A stretch of 64,000 bases of DNA. Origin: Peribacillus sp. ACCC06369 (GTDB taxonomy: Bacteria > Bacillota > Bacilli > Bacillales > DSM-1321). The notes beneath the pieces are model-generated. The model was not told where the DNA came from. It saw only the letters and a list, made by a program, of their open reading frames with translations, and did not search any database. The first letter of the stretch is position 1, and each line of letters opens with the position of its first letter. Of the stretch, positions 15,834-23,918 are shown piece by piece. The stretch is taken from contig NZ_JAUCEN010000002.1 of the NCBI RefSeq assembly GCF_030348945.1, forward strand, positions 1,054,001 through 1,118,000. Reading direction: 5' to 3'. The position numbers and the translations under genes were made by a program.

Positions 15834-16583
15834 ATGAGAGTTGCCATTATAACGGATGTGCATGGTAATGCTTCAGCGTTAAAAGCCGTTCTTAGGGATA
15901 TTGATCAAAGGGATGATATAGATCATATCTATTGTTTGGGAGACATGGTTGGGATTGGCCCGGATACAAATGAAGTCCTTGAACTTTTATTTGCAAGAAA
16001 TGATTTATCGATGATAACTGGAAATCATGATGAAGCTGTCCTGGCCATCATTAACGGGGAGCCGCATCCGGACGGTCATATTCATGTAAAGGAGCATCAT
16101 GAATGGATAGCTGAAAGAATGCATCGGAATTTCATAACCAAACTGGAAAAATTGCCTCGCACCATACAGCATATCATTAATGATCACTCCGTTTACTTCA
16201 CCCATTATCATATGGAATCGAAGAAATTGGATGAGCACATTAGCCAAAATCCATTTAGTAAAATCGTTGAACCGAATTTAAATAACTTAGAAACGCTTTT
16301 CAAAGATGAGCATCACGATTTAATAGGATTTGGACATCATCACCCTACCCACCTTTTTAAAAATGACCGAACGATATATCTGAACCCGGGATCTCTAGGC
16401 TGTAATGGTGAACCAATTGCTCCTTATGCCATTGTGACGATTGAAAATACAGGTATACAGGTAAATCTTGAAAAAGTCCTCTATGATAATTCATCGTTTC
16501 TGTTATCGTATAAAAGCTTACTGGTTCCCGAGTATGAATTCATTATACGGGCCTTCCATGGGGGACAGCAGGTGCGTTCATAA
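15834..16583 (+). CDS. Calcineurin-type metallophosphoesterase
   Basis: 249 residues. The metal-binding motifs are in order: TDVHGNASALKAVL (D, H), GDMVGIGPD, GNHDEAV and, near residue 175, FGHHHPTHLF. Such enzymes hydrolyse phosphodiesters or phosphomonoesters; this substrate is unknown. A longer frame starts at 15801, but TATAAT at 15788-15793 puts transcription start near 15800, so the ATG at 15834 is preferred, with AAGGGAG about 12 bases ahead. Confidence 0.85.
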   Translation: MRVAIITDVHGNASALKAVLRDIDQRDDIDHIYCLGDMVGIGPDTNEVLELLFARNDLSMITGNHDEAVLAIINGEPHPDGHIHVKEHHEWIAERMHRNFITKLEKLPRTIQHIINDHSVYFTHYHMESKKLDEHISQNPFSKIVEPNLNNLETLFKDEHHDLIGFGHHHPTHLFKNDRTIYLNPGSLGCNGEPIAPYAIVTIENTGIQVNLEKVLYDNSSFLLSYKSLLVPEYEFIIRAFHGGQQVRS

Positions 16584-16671
16584 ATGATGAAATATGGGGA
16601 AATATTCAGCATAAATGTACATGCCTGTGGATACGATAATAGGCAAAACATGATGATGCTGGAGGTAGGTT

Positions 16672-16800
16672 ATGAAGGAAAAAGATCAGGTAAATCAAGA
16701 GCAAGAAGAGATGGAACGACACAGTCTTGTCTGTAATAATGAATTGTTTAATAAAGATTTACACGCCATTGTCGATGATACGATGCAAGAGGAAAGATAA
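16672..16800 (+). CDS. Small acidic protein of unknown function (42 residues)
   Basis: An ATG behind a strong GGAGGTAGGTT site opens a 42-codon frame that ends just before a terminator hairpin, a compact gene layout that supports expression. The peptide is highly charged (starts MKEKDQVNQEQEEMER, ends DDTMQEER) with one cysteine and no membrane segment. No family is recognised. Confidence 0.6.
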   Translation: MKEKDQVNQEQEEMERHSLVCNNELFNKDLHAIVDDTMQEER

Positions 16801-16809
16801 ATTGGAAGG

Positions 16810-16842
16810 AACGCTGCAGGTAATGTCTGTAGCGTTTATTTT
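16810..16842 (+). terminator. Terminator after the 42-residue gene
   Basis: AACGCTGCAG (16810-16819) and CTGTAGCGTT (16827-16836) make a 10-bp stem with one G-T pair, and a T-rich tail follows. Confidence 0.75.
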
Positions 16843-16998
16843 TAGCTTTGAAATGGTTGAAGGCAGAGTATTGATCCCCGCTAAATGGATCAGGGCATAC
16901 ATTTTTTCCAGCGGTGAACCCGTGAAGTGAATCATTTGAAACCATTCTGGATTTATCCCATACTATATATAAGTTTTAAATCCGAGAGGAGGGATGGC

Positions 16999-17928
16999 AT
17001 GGGACATCATCATGGTCACTCCCATGATCATGGGCACGGACACCACCACCATCATACTAATAATAAAAAAGTGTTGTTGGCATCTTTCTTATTGATCTCC
17101 ACATTTATGGTAGTTGAGGTCATTGGGGGATTCATGACAAATAGTCTGGCTTTACTGTCGGATGCAGGTCACATGCTTAGCGATGCAGCAGCTTTAGGAC
17201 TTAGTTATACAGCGATAAGGTTGGGGGAAAGGAAAGCGACATCGACCAAATCGTATGGATATAAACGGTTTGAAATCATTGCTGCCTGTTTGAATGGATT
17301 GACCTTGATCGTTATATCCGTATTCATTTTCATAGAGGCAATTAAGAGGTTCGTGGATCCCCCTGAAGTGCAAAGCTTGGGAATGCTAATGATTTCAATC
17401 ATTGGTTTACTGGTTAATGTCATTGCGGCATGGATATTAATGAGCGGGGATAAGGAAGACAATTTGAATGTTCGGAGTGCTTTTTTACATGTGATGGGCG
17501 ATATGCTCGGATCTGTGGGAGCCATTGCTGCCGCACTTTTGATTTATTTTTTCGATTGGGGAATAGCGGATCCGATTGCGAGCGTCATAGTCGCGATTTT
17601 AATTATTATCAGCGGTATTAGGGTGGTGAGGGATTCTTTCCATATCTTGATGGAGGGCACACCCGACCAAGTCGATATGGATGACGTAAAAGCATCCTTG
17701 ATGGATTTGGACAGTGTATCCGATGTCCATGATCTCCATATCTGGACGATTACTTCTGGTTTTTTGACAATGAGTTGCCATGTTGTCATTGATGAGGGGG
17801 GCAATCACGATTCAGTTCTAGCAGAAGCTCAAAAACTTCTTCACGATCAGTTTGGAATTGAACATAGCACGATTCAAGTGGAAAGGCAGGAGGCAGGCTG
17901 TCCGAATCCACACGAGACATGTAATTGA
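16999..17928 (+). CDS. czcD: Cation diffusion facilitator, CzcD/ZitB type (zinc efflux)
   Basis: 309 residues from the ATG at 16999, behind AGAGGAGGG; the frame extends to 16927 without a ribosome site. A His-rich N terminus (MGHHHGHSHDHGHGHHHHH) is typical of zinc CDF proteins. Membrane segments start near residue 25; the zinc-site pairs are visible in LLSDAGHMLSDA (HxxxD) and in HVMGDMLGSVG (HxxxD). The C-terminal cytoplasmic domain has VHDLHIWTITSG. It exports Zn(II) and related ions in exchange for protons. Confidence 0.92.
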   Translation: MGHHHGHSHDHGHGHHHHHTNNKKVLLASFLLISTFMVVEVIGGFMTNSLALLSDAGHMLSDAAALGLSYTAIRLGERKATSTKSYGYKRFEIIAACLNGLTLIVISVFIFIEAIKRFVDPPEVQSLGMLMISIIGLLVNVIAAWILMSGDKEDNLNVRSAFLHVMGDMLGSVGAIAAALLIYFFDWGIADPIASVIVAILIIISGIRVVRDSFHILMEGTPDQVDMDDVKASLMDLDSVSDVHDLHIWTITSGFLTMSCHVVIDEGGNHDSVLAEAQKLLHDQFGIEHSTIQVERQEAGCPNPHETCN

Positions 17929-17963
17929 AAAGAGGCCGGCTCTAAGTTAGAGCCAGTCTCTTA
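17929..17963 (+). terminator. Hairpin after czcD-like gene
   Basis: GGCTCTAA and TTAGAGCC form the core of a long stem (AAGAGGCCGGCTCTAA against the GTTAGAGCCAGTCTCTT side) directly after the stop codon. Confidence 0.75.
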
Positions 17964-18167
17964 AGGGTGTTATCATAAGTTTTTACAAGCGATTTCATAT
18001 CCATATGACTTTATTGAACCAGTCAGATGCATCCCTGTAAAATGAGTCGAGAACACTTGTACAAAATAAGTTATGGAAAATACTAAGTGAAAACATCGGT
18101 CTGCGAACATAATCCTGACACATTCAAAGGGTAAGATTGAGGAAAAAAGCTTTGATTATTTTAATAG
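17964..18167. other. Spacer before the two-component operon
   Basis: About 200 bases of A/T-rich sequence without a convincing frame or structure on either strand. Confidence 0.5.
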
Positions 18168-18197
18168 TTAGCATATACAAAATGATTCCACTATAAT
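18168..18197 (+). promoter_or_regulatory. Promoter of the two-component operon
   Basis: TTAGCA (18168-18173) and TATAAT (18192-18197), 18 bp apart, lie just before the AGGAAGGAGG ribosome site of the response regulator. Confidence 0.5.
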
Positions 18198-18218
18198 TCA
18201 GGAAGGAGGAATCCCTAT

Positions 18219-18908
18219 ATGAAGAAAATTCTTGTAGTAGAAGATGAAATTGCCATTTCGATGGTATTGAAAGCATATTTGGAGCGTGAAGGTTTTAATG
18301 TAGTCCAAGTATACGATGGACTAAAAGCCATTCCGGTTTTTGAAGATGCGAAGCCAGACCTTGTCCTGCTTGATGTCATGTTGCCTGGAAAGGAAGGCTG
18401 GGATATATTGAAGGAAATTCGGGAGGACGATACATGCCCGGTTATCATGTTGACGGCACTGAACGATGTAGATTACCGATTATCCGGATTTAAGTCAGGT
18501 GCGGATGATTACATCTCCAAACCATTTGTTGCCGAAGAAGTCGTGGCCCGGGTGCATGCCGTTTTAAGAAGGTCCTCGACAGTTGTTGCGGAAGATGAAC
18601 ATGTTCATGAGTTTGGGAGTTTAACCATCGATGACCAGTCTTATATGGTGCAATTGAATGGGGAAGAAATAAACTTGACTCCGCGTGATTTGTCGCTGCT
18701 CATTTTTTTCGCTAAGCACCCTAATCAAATCTTCACGAGAGAACAACTTCTCGATCAAGTATGGGGTATGGATTATGATGGCAGTGACCGTGCCGTGGAC
18801 CTGGCGATCAAACGGATCAGGAAGGCGATTGATGCATGGCCTGTAACTGAGGGGGAAATAAAAACATTGCGTGGATTGGGGTATCAATTGAGTGTCTATG
18901 AAAACTAA
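18219..18908 (+). CDS. OmpR-family response regulator
   Basis: 229 residues. Receiver domain (1-120): acidic pocket EDE, phospho-acceptor in LVLLDVMLPGKEG, the switch threonine in MLTAL and the lysine in YISKPF. C-terminal winged helix (135-227): LTPRDLSLLIFFAKHPNQIF, REQLLDQVWG and RAVDLAIKRIRKAI. It is a DNA-binding regulator driven by the kinase encoded next. The target genes are not evident. Confidence 0.93.
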   Translation: MKKILVVEDEIAISMVLKAYLEREGFNVVQVYDGLKAIPVFEDAKPDLVLLDVMLPGKEGWDILKEIREDDTCPVIMLTALNDVDYRLSGFKSGADDYISKPFVAEEVVARVHAVLRRSSTVVAEDEHVHEFGSLTIDDQSYMVQLNGEEINLTPRDLSLLIFFAKHPNQIFTREQLLDQVWGMDYDGSDRAVDLAIKRIRKAIDAWPVTEGEIKTLRGLGYQLSVYEN

Positions 18909-20328
18909 AAAAAGAACCACTTTACAACGATATTGGACTAAGAGATACGTATTGACCTTGATTTCCGGTTTGATATTATTGTCTGTTTTTTCCTTATGGT
19001 GGATGGAAAAAACAGCTTTGGAATATAGGCTTAGCCTCCTTAAGTACTTAGCTGATGAAACATCCGACCGTGCGATAAAGGAAAATGGTCAGATTGTCGT
19101 TGGCCCGATCCTTGCGGAGATTGTTGAGGAAAGGGAGAAAATCCTTCATTTGAACCAACAGCCAATCATCTATATCGTCGACCCCGATGCCAGCATCATA
19201 TATACGATGCCTCAATTGTATATCGATCCGGATGAAAATAAACTTCCGGACGTCATTATGAAAAATAAGGAGTTAATCCAGAAGGTCAAGATTTCCGACA
19301 ACAAAGTATATGTCGTCAAATCCCCGATTACGTTTAATGGTGAGACGAGAGGCTGGGTGGTCATTGCACAGGAAGAAGGGGCATTGGAGGAAATCAACCA
19401 AGATCATGGCTTATTGGCAATCATGATTGGAGGCCTTCTAATTCTGGGGACGGGAGTCATTTATTTTCTTTCCAGGCAGATTTCGCGACCCATCCAAGAC
19501 GTAGCTAACGCTGCTGTCCAGGTTCGTGAAGGCAACTACGATATCCATTTCAAAGAGGAAGAGGAGATCAAGGAAGAAGAAATTTATGAACTGATAGAAT
19601 CTTTTAAGGAAATGACCAATCGATTGAAGGTCATGGAGAAATTGCGGGCGGAATTGCTTGCAGGCGTAACCCATGATTTGAAAACGCCAGTCACTTCCAT
19701 TAGCGGACTCATACAAGCGGTTAAGGATGAGGTCGTTACGGGAGAGCAAAGTAAGGAATTCCTCGATATTTCCTTAAAGGAAACTCAACGTCTGCAAGAT
19801 ATGATAGAGGATTTACTTAATTATAATGCCATATCGGCAGGAGCTTTTAAAATTCGGGTGCAAAAAGAAAATATCAATATATTCATCCAGGAAATCGCTT
19901 ATCGCTGGCAAGTGACCCAGGATGATGATCAAGCTTTCGCTTTTGAGATAAAAGTACCTGATGAACCGGTCTTTGGTCAAATTGATTCATTGCGGATGCA
20001 GCAAATCGTCATTAACCTTTTGAATAATGCCAGGCATGCACTTGATGGCAACGGGAAAATTGCGATTCACCTTTATGAAAAGGATGAAGAACGAATCTTC
20101 ATTGATGTACTGGACAGTGGCCGGGGAATCCCAAAACATGAACAACAATTTGTGTTCGAACCATTTTATCGGGGGGAAAACAAAAAGTTGAAAGTACGTG
20201 GTTTAGGTTTGGGACTGCCATTCAGTAAAATGCTCGCAAAAGCGCAAAAGGGAGATCTTGTTCTTAAGGATAGCAATGAAAAAGGTACCACCTTCACGAT
20301 CATTATAGAGAAAGTGAATCAGATATAA
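18892..20328 (+). CDS. Membrane-bound sensor histidine kinase
   Basis: 478 residues (GTG at 18892; an ATG lies two codons later). It overlaps the response regulator by 17 bases. Layout: first membrane helix about residues 18-37, extracellular sensor of about 130 residues, second membrane helix about 170-192, HAMP, then HisKA with VTHDLKTPVTSISG and HATPase_c with LLNNARHALDGN, DSGRGIP and GLGLGLPFSK. It should phosphorylate the upstream regulator; the signal is unknown. Confidence 0.93.
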   Translation: MSMKTKKRTTLQRYWTKRYVLTLISGLILLSVFSLWWMEKTALEYRLSLLKYLADETSDRAIKENGQIVVGPILAEIVEEREKILHLNQQPIIYIVDPDASIIYTMPQLYIDPDENKLPDVIMKNKELIQKVKISDNKVYVVKSPITFNGETRGWVVIAQEEGALEEINQDHGLLAIMIGGLLILGTGVIYFLSRQISRPIQDVANAAVQVREGNYDIHFKEEEEIKEEEIYELIESFKEMTNRLKVMEKLRAELLAGVTHDLKTPVTSISGLIQAVKDEVVTGEQSKEFLDISLKETQRLQDMIEDLLNYNAISAGAFKIRVQKENINIFIQEIAYRWQVTQDDDQAFAFEIKVPDEPVFGQIDSLRMQQIVINLLNNARHALDGNGKIAIHLYEKDEERIFIDVLDSGRGIPKHEQQFVFEPFYRGENKKLKVRGLGLGLPFSKMLAKAQKGDLVLKDSNEKGTTFTIIIEKVNQI

Positions 20329-20331
20329 AAA

Positions 20332-20366
20332 AAGGGTTGTCCGATTTTAATGGACAACCCTTCTTT
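20332..20366 (+). terminator. Terminator after the histidine kinase gene
   Basis: AAGGGTTGTCC and GGACAACCCTT pair perfectly with a short loop; A-run and T-run flanks suggest use from both strands, serving the convergent spx-like gene too. Confidence 0.88.
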
Positions 20367-20395
20367 TATGCAACTGCACGTAACATGCTAACTAA

Positions 20396-20791
20396 TTATG
20401 CCAATTGGCTGATTGCACGCCATAATTGTACATGACGGACCTTCCTTGGAAGGAAGCGTCCCATTTCTTCTTCATTATATCCAGCATGCAAGTTCTTATG
20501 GTCGAAAATGATCGGCCTGCGGAGTAGATCAGGGTTATCTTGAATAAGCTTGCAAAGATCATTAAGTGGTGTATTATTTATATCGATATTCAGGCTTTTG
20601 AATTTTTTGGAACGGGTTGAGATGATTTCATCTGTTCCGCCTTCCGTTTTACGTAAAATCTCTTTTATTTCTTCTATAGAAAGAGGTTGGGAATATAGGT
20701 TGCGTTCATTGTATGAAATTTCATTTTTCTTAAGCCAAGCTTTTGCTTTACGACAGGCTAAACTGCTTGGAGTAGTATAAATTGTTACCAT
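20396..20791 (-). CDS. Spx/MgsR-family transcription regulator lacking Cys10
   Basis: 131 residues, the size of Spx. It aligns by eye along its length with Spx: [62 protein letters not shown]. Spx binds the RNA polymerase alpha C-terminal domain and is switched by a Cys10-x-x-Cys13 disulfide. Here position 10 is serine (SSLAC), so only the second cysteine remains. It could be an always-reduced form or sense something else. The ribosome site GAAGGAG precedes the ATG. Confidence 0.9.
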   Translation of the reverse strand: MVTIYTTPSSLACRKAKAWLKKNEISYNERNLYSQPLSIEEIKEILRKTEGGTDEIISTRSKKFKSLNIDINNTPLNDLCKLIQDNPDLLRRPIIFDHKNLHAGYNEEEMGRFLPRKVRHVQLWRAISQLA

Positions 20792-20948
20792 TTAAAATCG
20801 ACTCCTTCAAAGTTTCAAAGTTTTAAAGTTTATTGGAATGAATTTATTTTTACATTTGTGATACTCTTACTTTAACGTTTCTATGTGTCAGCAAGATGTC
20901 AAGAAAAATAAACTTAAAAGTTATTTCAAAAGAAAGGGAGAAAATGAA

Positions 20949-21050
20949 ATGCAATCTGCCTTTAATGAAAAAAAAACCGATTCGGTGAAAATGCCGAACA
21001 AGCACCAGCATAGGCTCATAAATAAGATGGATGAGCGGATAGTATTATGA
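20949..21050 (+). CDS. Possible 33-residue peptide coupled to modB
   Basis: The frame starts behind AAAGGGAG and its TGA overlaps the modB ATG (ATGA), the usual sign of translational coupling. The peptide is basic and polar (starts MQSAFNEKKT), with no membrane segment or family. It could be a leader peptide, a relic of a lost upstream gene, or a chance frame. Confidence 0.4.
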   Translation: MQSAFNEKKTDSVKMPNKHQHRLINKMDERIVL

Positions 21051-21700
21051 CAGGGGATTTTTGGTCACCTGTCAGGCTATCGATACAGGTCGCAGGATTA
21101 GCGGGTATCCTTGTTTTCATTATCGGGATTATTCTTGCGCGTATGATGGCTAAAAAGCAATTCAGGGGAAGAGTCCTGTTGGAAACAGCATTTTTATTGC
21201 CGCTTGTTCTGCCTCCTTCTGTCGTAGGTTTTTTATTGATCGTGATTTTTGGGAATAATGGAATGCCAGGCCAATTCGTTGAAAGGGTTTTTGATCAGTC
21301 CCTGATGTTCACGTGGTGGGCGGCGGTCATTGCATCCACTGTGGTGGCTTTTCCGCTTATGTACCAATCCGCTAAAACAGGTTTTGAGGGCATTGATGAA
21401 GAAATTGAAAATGCAGCAAGGGTTGACGGTGCCGGCGAATGGAGATTGTTCCTGTTTGTATCCCTTCCATTGGCAGTCAAATCCATCGTCACAGGTGGCA
21501 TATTGAGTTCTGCACGTGCGTTGGGGGAATTCGGGGCCACACTCATGTTTGCCGGAAACATTCCCGGACAGACACAAACGATACCAACGGCGATTTATAT
21601 CGCCATGGACTCCGGGAATATGACATTGGCATGGCTATGGGTTGCGGTAATCATCGTCATTTCATTCATTATGCTTTTTGTCGTGACGTACATAAAATGA
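21047..21700 (+). CDS. modB: Molybdate ABC transporter permease ModB
   Basis: 217 residues with five to six membrane helices. Family marks are LETAFLLPLVLPPSVVGFLL and the EAA-loop region GAGEWRLFLFVSLPLAVKSI, then ALGEFGATLMFAGNIPGQT. It would carry molybdate through the membrane with ModA and ModC partners. Neither modA nor modC is adjacent, which is unusual, so a sulfate/tungstate role or partners elsewhere must be assumed. The 3' end overlaps the convergent acetyltransferase gene by 39 bases. Confidence 0.88.
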   Translation: MTGDFWSPVRLSIQVAGLAGILVFIIGIILARMMAKKQFRGRVLLETAFLLPLVLPPSVVGFLLIVIFGNNGMPGQFVERVFDQSLMFTWWAAVIASTVVAFPLMYQSAKTGFEGIDEEIENAARVDGAGEWRLFLFVSLPLAVKSIVTGGILSSARALGEFGATLMFAGNIPGQTQTIPTAIYIAMDSGNMTLAWLWVAVIIVISFIMLFVVTYIK

Positions 21701-22147
21701 ATGCTGTTTCTCGAAGCTGCTTATGAAAAAGAGAGGTGCGGCCTCTATGTCTTCTTTATGGGTGAAGCCGTTTTTTTCATAAAGCTTCCGCGCAGGCAGG
21801 TTCATTTTACCGGTCGATACGGATATCGTATCCCAGCCACCTTGTAATTGAAGAGCAGTCAACAGGGCATCCGCAATACCCTGCCGAAAATAATCGGGGT
21901 GGACGACCATTCGGCAAATACGCATTAGCCTATTTTCCTTTGTATAGGATATTGCTCCTGCTAAGGCATCCCCCTTTAAAAAGCATATGAACGATTCATT
22001 ACATTGAATGAAATGTTCATATGTTTCCAATAATGGAGGGATATCGGCATAGCCGATCATATCCGCTTCCACCTTATAGGATGCTTTTTGAAGTTTATAA
22101 AGCTGCCGGCCATAATCGGAGTCCAAGTCCCGAATTTTCATGATCAA
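21662..22147 (-). CDS. GNAT-family N-acetyltransferase
   Basis: 161 residues. The acetyl-CoA-binding region reads RMVVHPDYFRQGIADALL, followed by SVSTGKMNLPARKLYEKNGF, the standard GNAT C-terminal pattern. GGGAG lies about 8 bases ahead of the TTG at 22147 and 14 ahead of the ATG at 22141, so TTG is preferred. The substrate is unknown. Confidence 0.8.
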   Translation of the reverse strand: MIMKIRDLDSDYGRQLYKLQKASYKVEADMIGYADIPPLLETYEHFIQCNESFICFLKGDALAGAISYTKENRLMRICRMVVHPDYFRQGIADALLTALQLQGGWDTISVSTGKMNLPARKLYEKNGFTHKEDIEAAPLFFISSFEKQHSFYVRHDKKHNE

Positions 22148-22256
22148 TCAAATCACTCCCTTTCATTACATTATAATGGAAGAGGGAGATTATTGTTTCT
22201 TATCAGTCTGTGTTATAATCGACAAACAATATGAACTAATGAAATGAGGAAGAAAT

Positions 22257-22748
22257 TTGTTAACATTTGAAGAAAAATTGAGCATCATTGAAACTTTTCC
22301 GGAATTACAGCGAAAAGACGTTTCATTGGGACGTGTGAATTTCCATTATCCGGAAAGTGTCCAGGAGAAAAAGATCGTCGTTCAGCATTTGCATCCTAAT
22401 GGAAATGGATTCGTTTACGCCGGCCATATGAGAAAAAAAGATACTGACCGTAAAGGGTTCATCAATATACGTGACTATAATGAAGCGGAATTAAAAGAAC
22501 TAATCAAAAAAAGCATGGAATATCTTTCTGAACCTCCTGTTGAAATCGAGGAAGAGGAAAACGAGTTCGCTAGGTTGGAAGGAACATGGATTGGACGTGA
22601 AAAGCAAGAGCTTTCACTTGAAAGGGAAGACCAACTTTGGAACGTGTATTCAGGTTCGAATCTGGAGGAGTGTTTCGAGAGTCCAGTAGAGGCGGAACGC
22701 TACTTATTGGACGAAGGCTTCCGTCAAAGCAAGAAGCGAAAAATGTAG
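22257..22748 (+). CDS. Conserved-looking acidic protein of unknown function
   Basis: 163 residues starting with TTG behind AGGAAG. A TATAAT box lies at 22214-22219. The protein is hydrophilic and acidic, with an EIEEEENEF stretch around residue 100, no membrane helix and no signal peptide. The N-terminal part (FEEKLSIIETFPELQRKDVS) and C-terminal part (ESPVEAERYLLDEGFRQSKKRK) look like structured ends. No family is recognised with confidence. Confidence 0.65.
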   Translation: MLTFEEKLSIIETFPELQRKDVSLGRVNFHYPESVQEKKIVVQHLHPNGNGFVYAGHMRKKDTDRKGFINIRDYNEAELKELIKKSMEYLSEPPVEIEEEENEFARLEGTWIGREKQELSLEREDQLWNVYSGSNLEECFESPVEAERYLLDEGFRQSKKRKM

Positions 22749-22812
22749 AATTTTAGGATAATTTGTCGGTTGAATTACTGTGATAATCATGTTTTTTTTG
22801 GATTTCCCATGA

Positions 22813-22946
22813 TATAATATTAGTAATTATTTTTGTTCGGAATAAGTTTGATAGAAGGATTTACTGTTATAGGATTCCTCTTGAAACATTATCCAGAACC
22901 AAAAATAGTAATAAAATGGATTTTTCCAAACACAGGAGGAACTATC
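22813..22946 (+). promoter_or_regulatory. Cold-shock gene promoter and long 5' leader
   Basis: TATAAT at 22813-22818 lies about 130 bases before the start codon, giving a leader of over 100 nt. Long leaders are typical of csp mRNAs, where they control stability and translation at low temperature. That this one does so is inferred. Confidence 0.5.
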
Positions 22947-23144
22947 ATGGTACAAGGTAAAGTAAAATGGTTTAACGCAGAAAAAGGTTTCGGTTTCATC
23001 GAAGTTGAAGGCCAAGACGACGTATTCGTACATTTCTCAGCTATCCAAGGCGACGGCTTCAAAACGCTTGAAGAAGGCCAAGAAGTTTCTTTCGAAATCG
23101 AGCAAGGCGCTCGTGGACCACAAGCAGCTAACGTTCAAAAATAA
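22947..23144 (+). CDS. cspD: Cold shock protein (CspA family)
   Basis: 65 residues. Both RNA-binding motifs are complete: KGFGFIEV (RNP1) and DVFVHFSAI (RNP2), and the start is [16 protein letters not shown]. Acts as an RNA chaperone. ACAGGAGG precedes the ATG. Codon use is biased (GAA, GGC, CAA), as expected of a highly expressed gene. The exact paralogue name (CspB, C or D) is uncertain. Confidence 0.93.
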   Translation: MVQGKVKWFNAEKGFGFIEVEGQDDVFVHFSAIQGDGFKTLEEGQEVSFEIEQGARGPQAANVQK

Positions 23145-23160
23145 TTGAACGCATATAAAA

Positions 23161-23190
23161 AAAGACTCCGATTCTGGAGTCTTTTTATTT
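23161..23190 (+). terminator. Terminator after the cold-shock gene
   Basis: AAAGACTCC and GGAGTCTTT with a 6-nt loop and a following T-run. Strong intrinsic terminator. Confidence 0.9.
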
Positions 23191-23214
23191 TTTTCCTTGT
23201 AAGGGAAGCCACGT

Positions 23215-23382
23215 TCATGCTTCTTTTTTTTCGGCCATTTCCTTCAATACTCTGTCCAATTTTTCTTCGATCCGTTTTGAACGATTAAAATGCCCTGTCA
23301 GGTAAAACACAATGAATATAACGAATACGACAAGCACTAGCATAAAAAGGATAGGCAGGAACTGAGTTATATTATCAGACAT
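23215..23382 (-). CDS. Small single-pass membrane protein (55 residues)
   Basis: Starts at the ATG at 23382 behind AAAAAAGGAGATAAAC; a longer frame to 23634 runs antisense through real coding sequence and is rejected. One long hydrophobic helix (residues about 8-30) is followed by a charged, probably helical tail (RSKRIEEKLDRVLKEMAEKK). It resembles small membrane-anchored coiled-coil proteins common in bacilli; no function known. Confidence 0.7.
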   Translation of the reverse strand: MSDNITQFLPILFMLVLVVFVIFIVFYLTGHFNRSKRIEEKLDRVLKEMAEKKEA

Positions 23383-23454
23383 GTTTATCTCCTTTTTTCC
23401 TTCATTATACTTCATGTTCACCCTTGCTATGATACACGGAACTAAGTTTATTTT

Positions 23455-23499
23455 TAAAAAACTGAAAGGGATATGCGAAAATGCATATCTCCTTTCAGT
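23455..23499 (-). terminator. Terminator of the ribonucleotide reductase operon
   Basis: ACTGAAAGG (23461-23469) and CCTTTCAGT (23491-23499) pair, with GATATGC/GCATATC extending the stem; on the minus strand a T-run follows. It overlaps the last codon of the flavodoxin gene. Confidence 0.85.
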
Positions 23500-23918
23500 C
23501 AGTTCTGGAATAGCGAGGCGAACTTTTGAAGTCTGGACAAGTCCGATTCTTGATACATTTGTTCTATCTTCAATGTCACCAATAACTGGCTCTTGGCAAA
23601 TAACATGTCCCGGAAATGATCTACCGCCCCACAAAAATGATTGTAGTTGGTTTCACCAGTTCCGAATACTCCCGTTTTAAGATGAGCAATTGACAGCTGC
23701 TCCAGTTCTGTATAAAGTGCTGCTGATTTAGCAGGCAGCTCGCCGTTTCCCCATGTATAGGTACCAACGATCAATGCATCGTAATCCGGTAATGTACGTA
23801 AATCAAATTCATTCATTCGATATAGTTCAGATTTAGGTAATAGGGAAGCGATGGCTTCAGCAAGCGCTTTTGTATTGCCTCCGGCAGAATGATAGACAAT
23901 GGCAACTTTATAGCTCAT
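23499..23918 (-). CDS. Flavodoxin-like protein of the nrd operon
   Basis: 139 residues from the ATG at 23918; in-frame ATGs at 23927 and 23936 are alternatives. The FMN phosphate loop is HSAGGNTKALAEAI, then IVGTYTWGNGELP and FGTGETNYNHFCGAV, a flavodoxin pattern. It overlaps the small-subunit gene by 11 bases. NrdI flavoproteins feed oxidant to NrdF, and this may do the same or regenerate the radical, but the sequence looks more like a plain flavodoxin than like the short NrdI of B. subtilis. Confidence 0.8.
   Translation of the reverse strand: MSYKVAIVYHSAGGNTKALAEAIASLLPKSELYRMNEFDLRTLPDYDALIVGTYTWGNGELPAKSAALYTELEQLSIAHLKTGVFGTGETNYNHFCGAVDHFRDMLFAKSQLLVTLKIEQMYQESDLSRLQKFASLFQN

Noticed and set aside
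21233..21577. Minus-strand frame of 114 codons across modB
   Set aside because: Antisense to a clear permease, with no ribosome site.
23383..23634. N-terminal extension of the 55-residue membrane protein
   Set aside because: It is antisense to the terminator and the flavodoxin gene and lacks a ribosome site.
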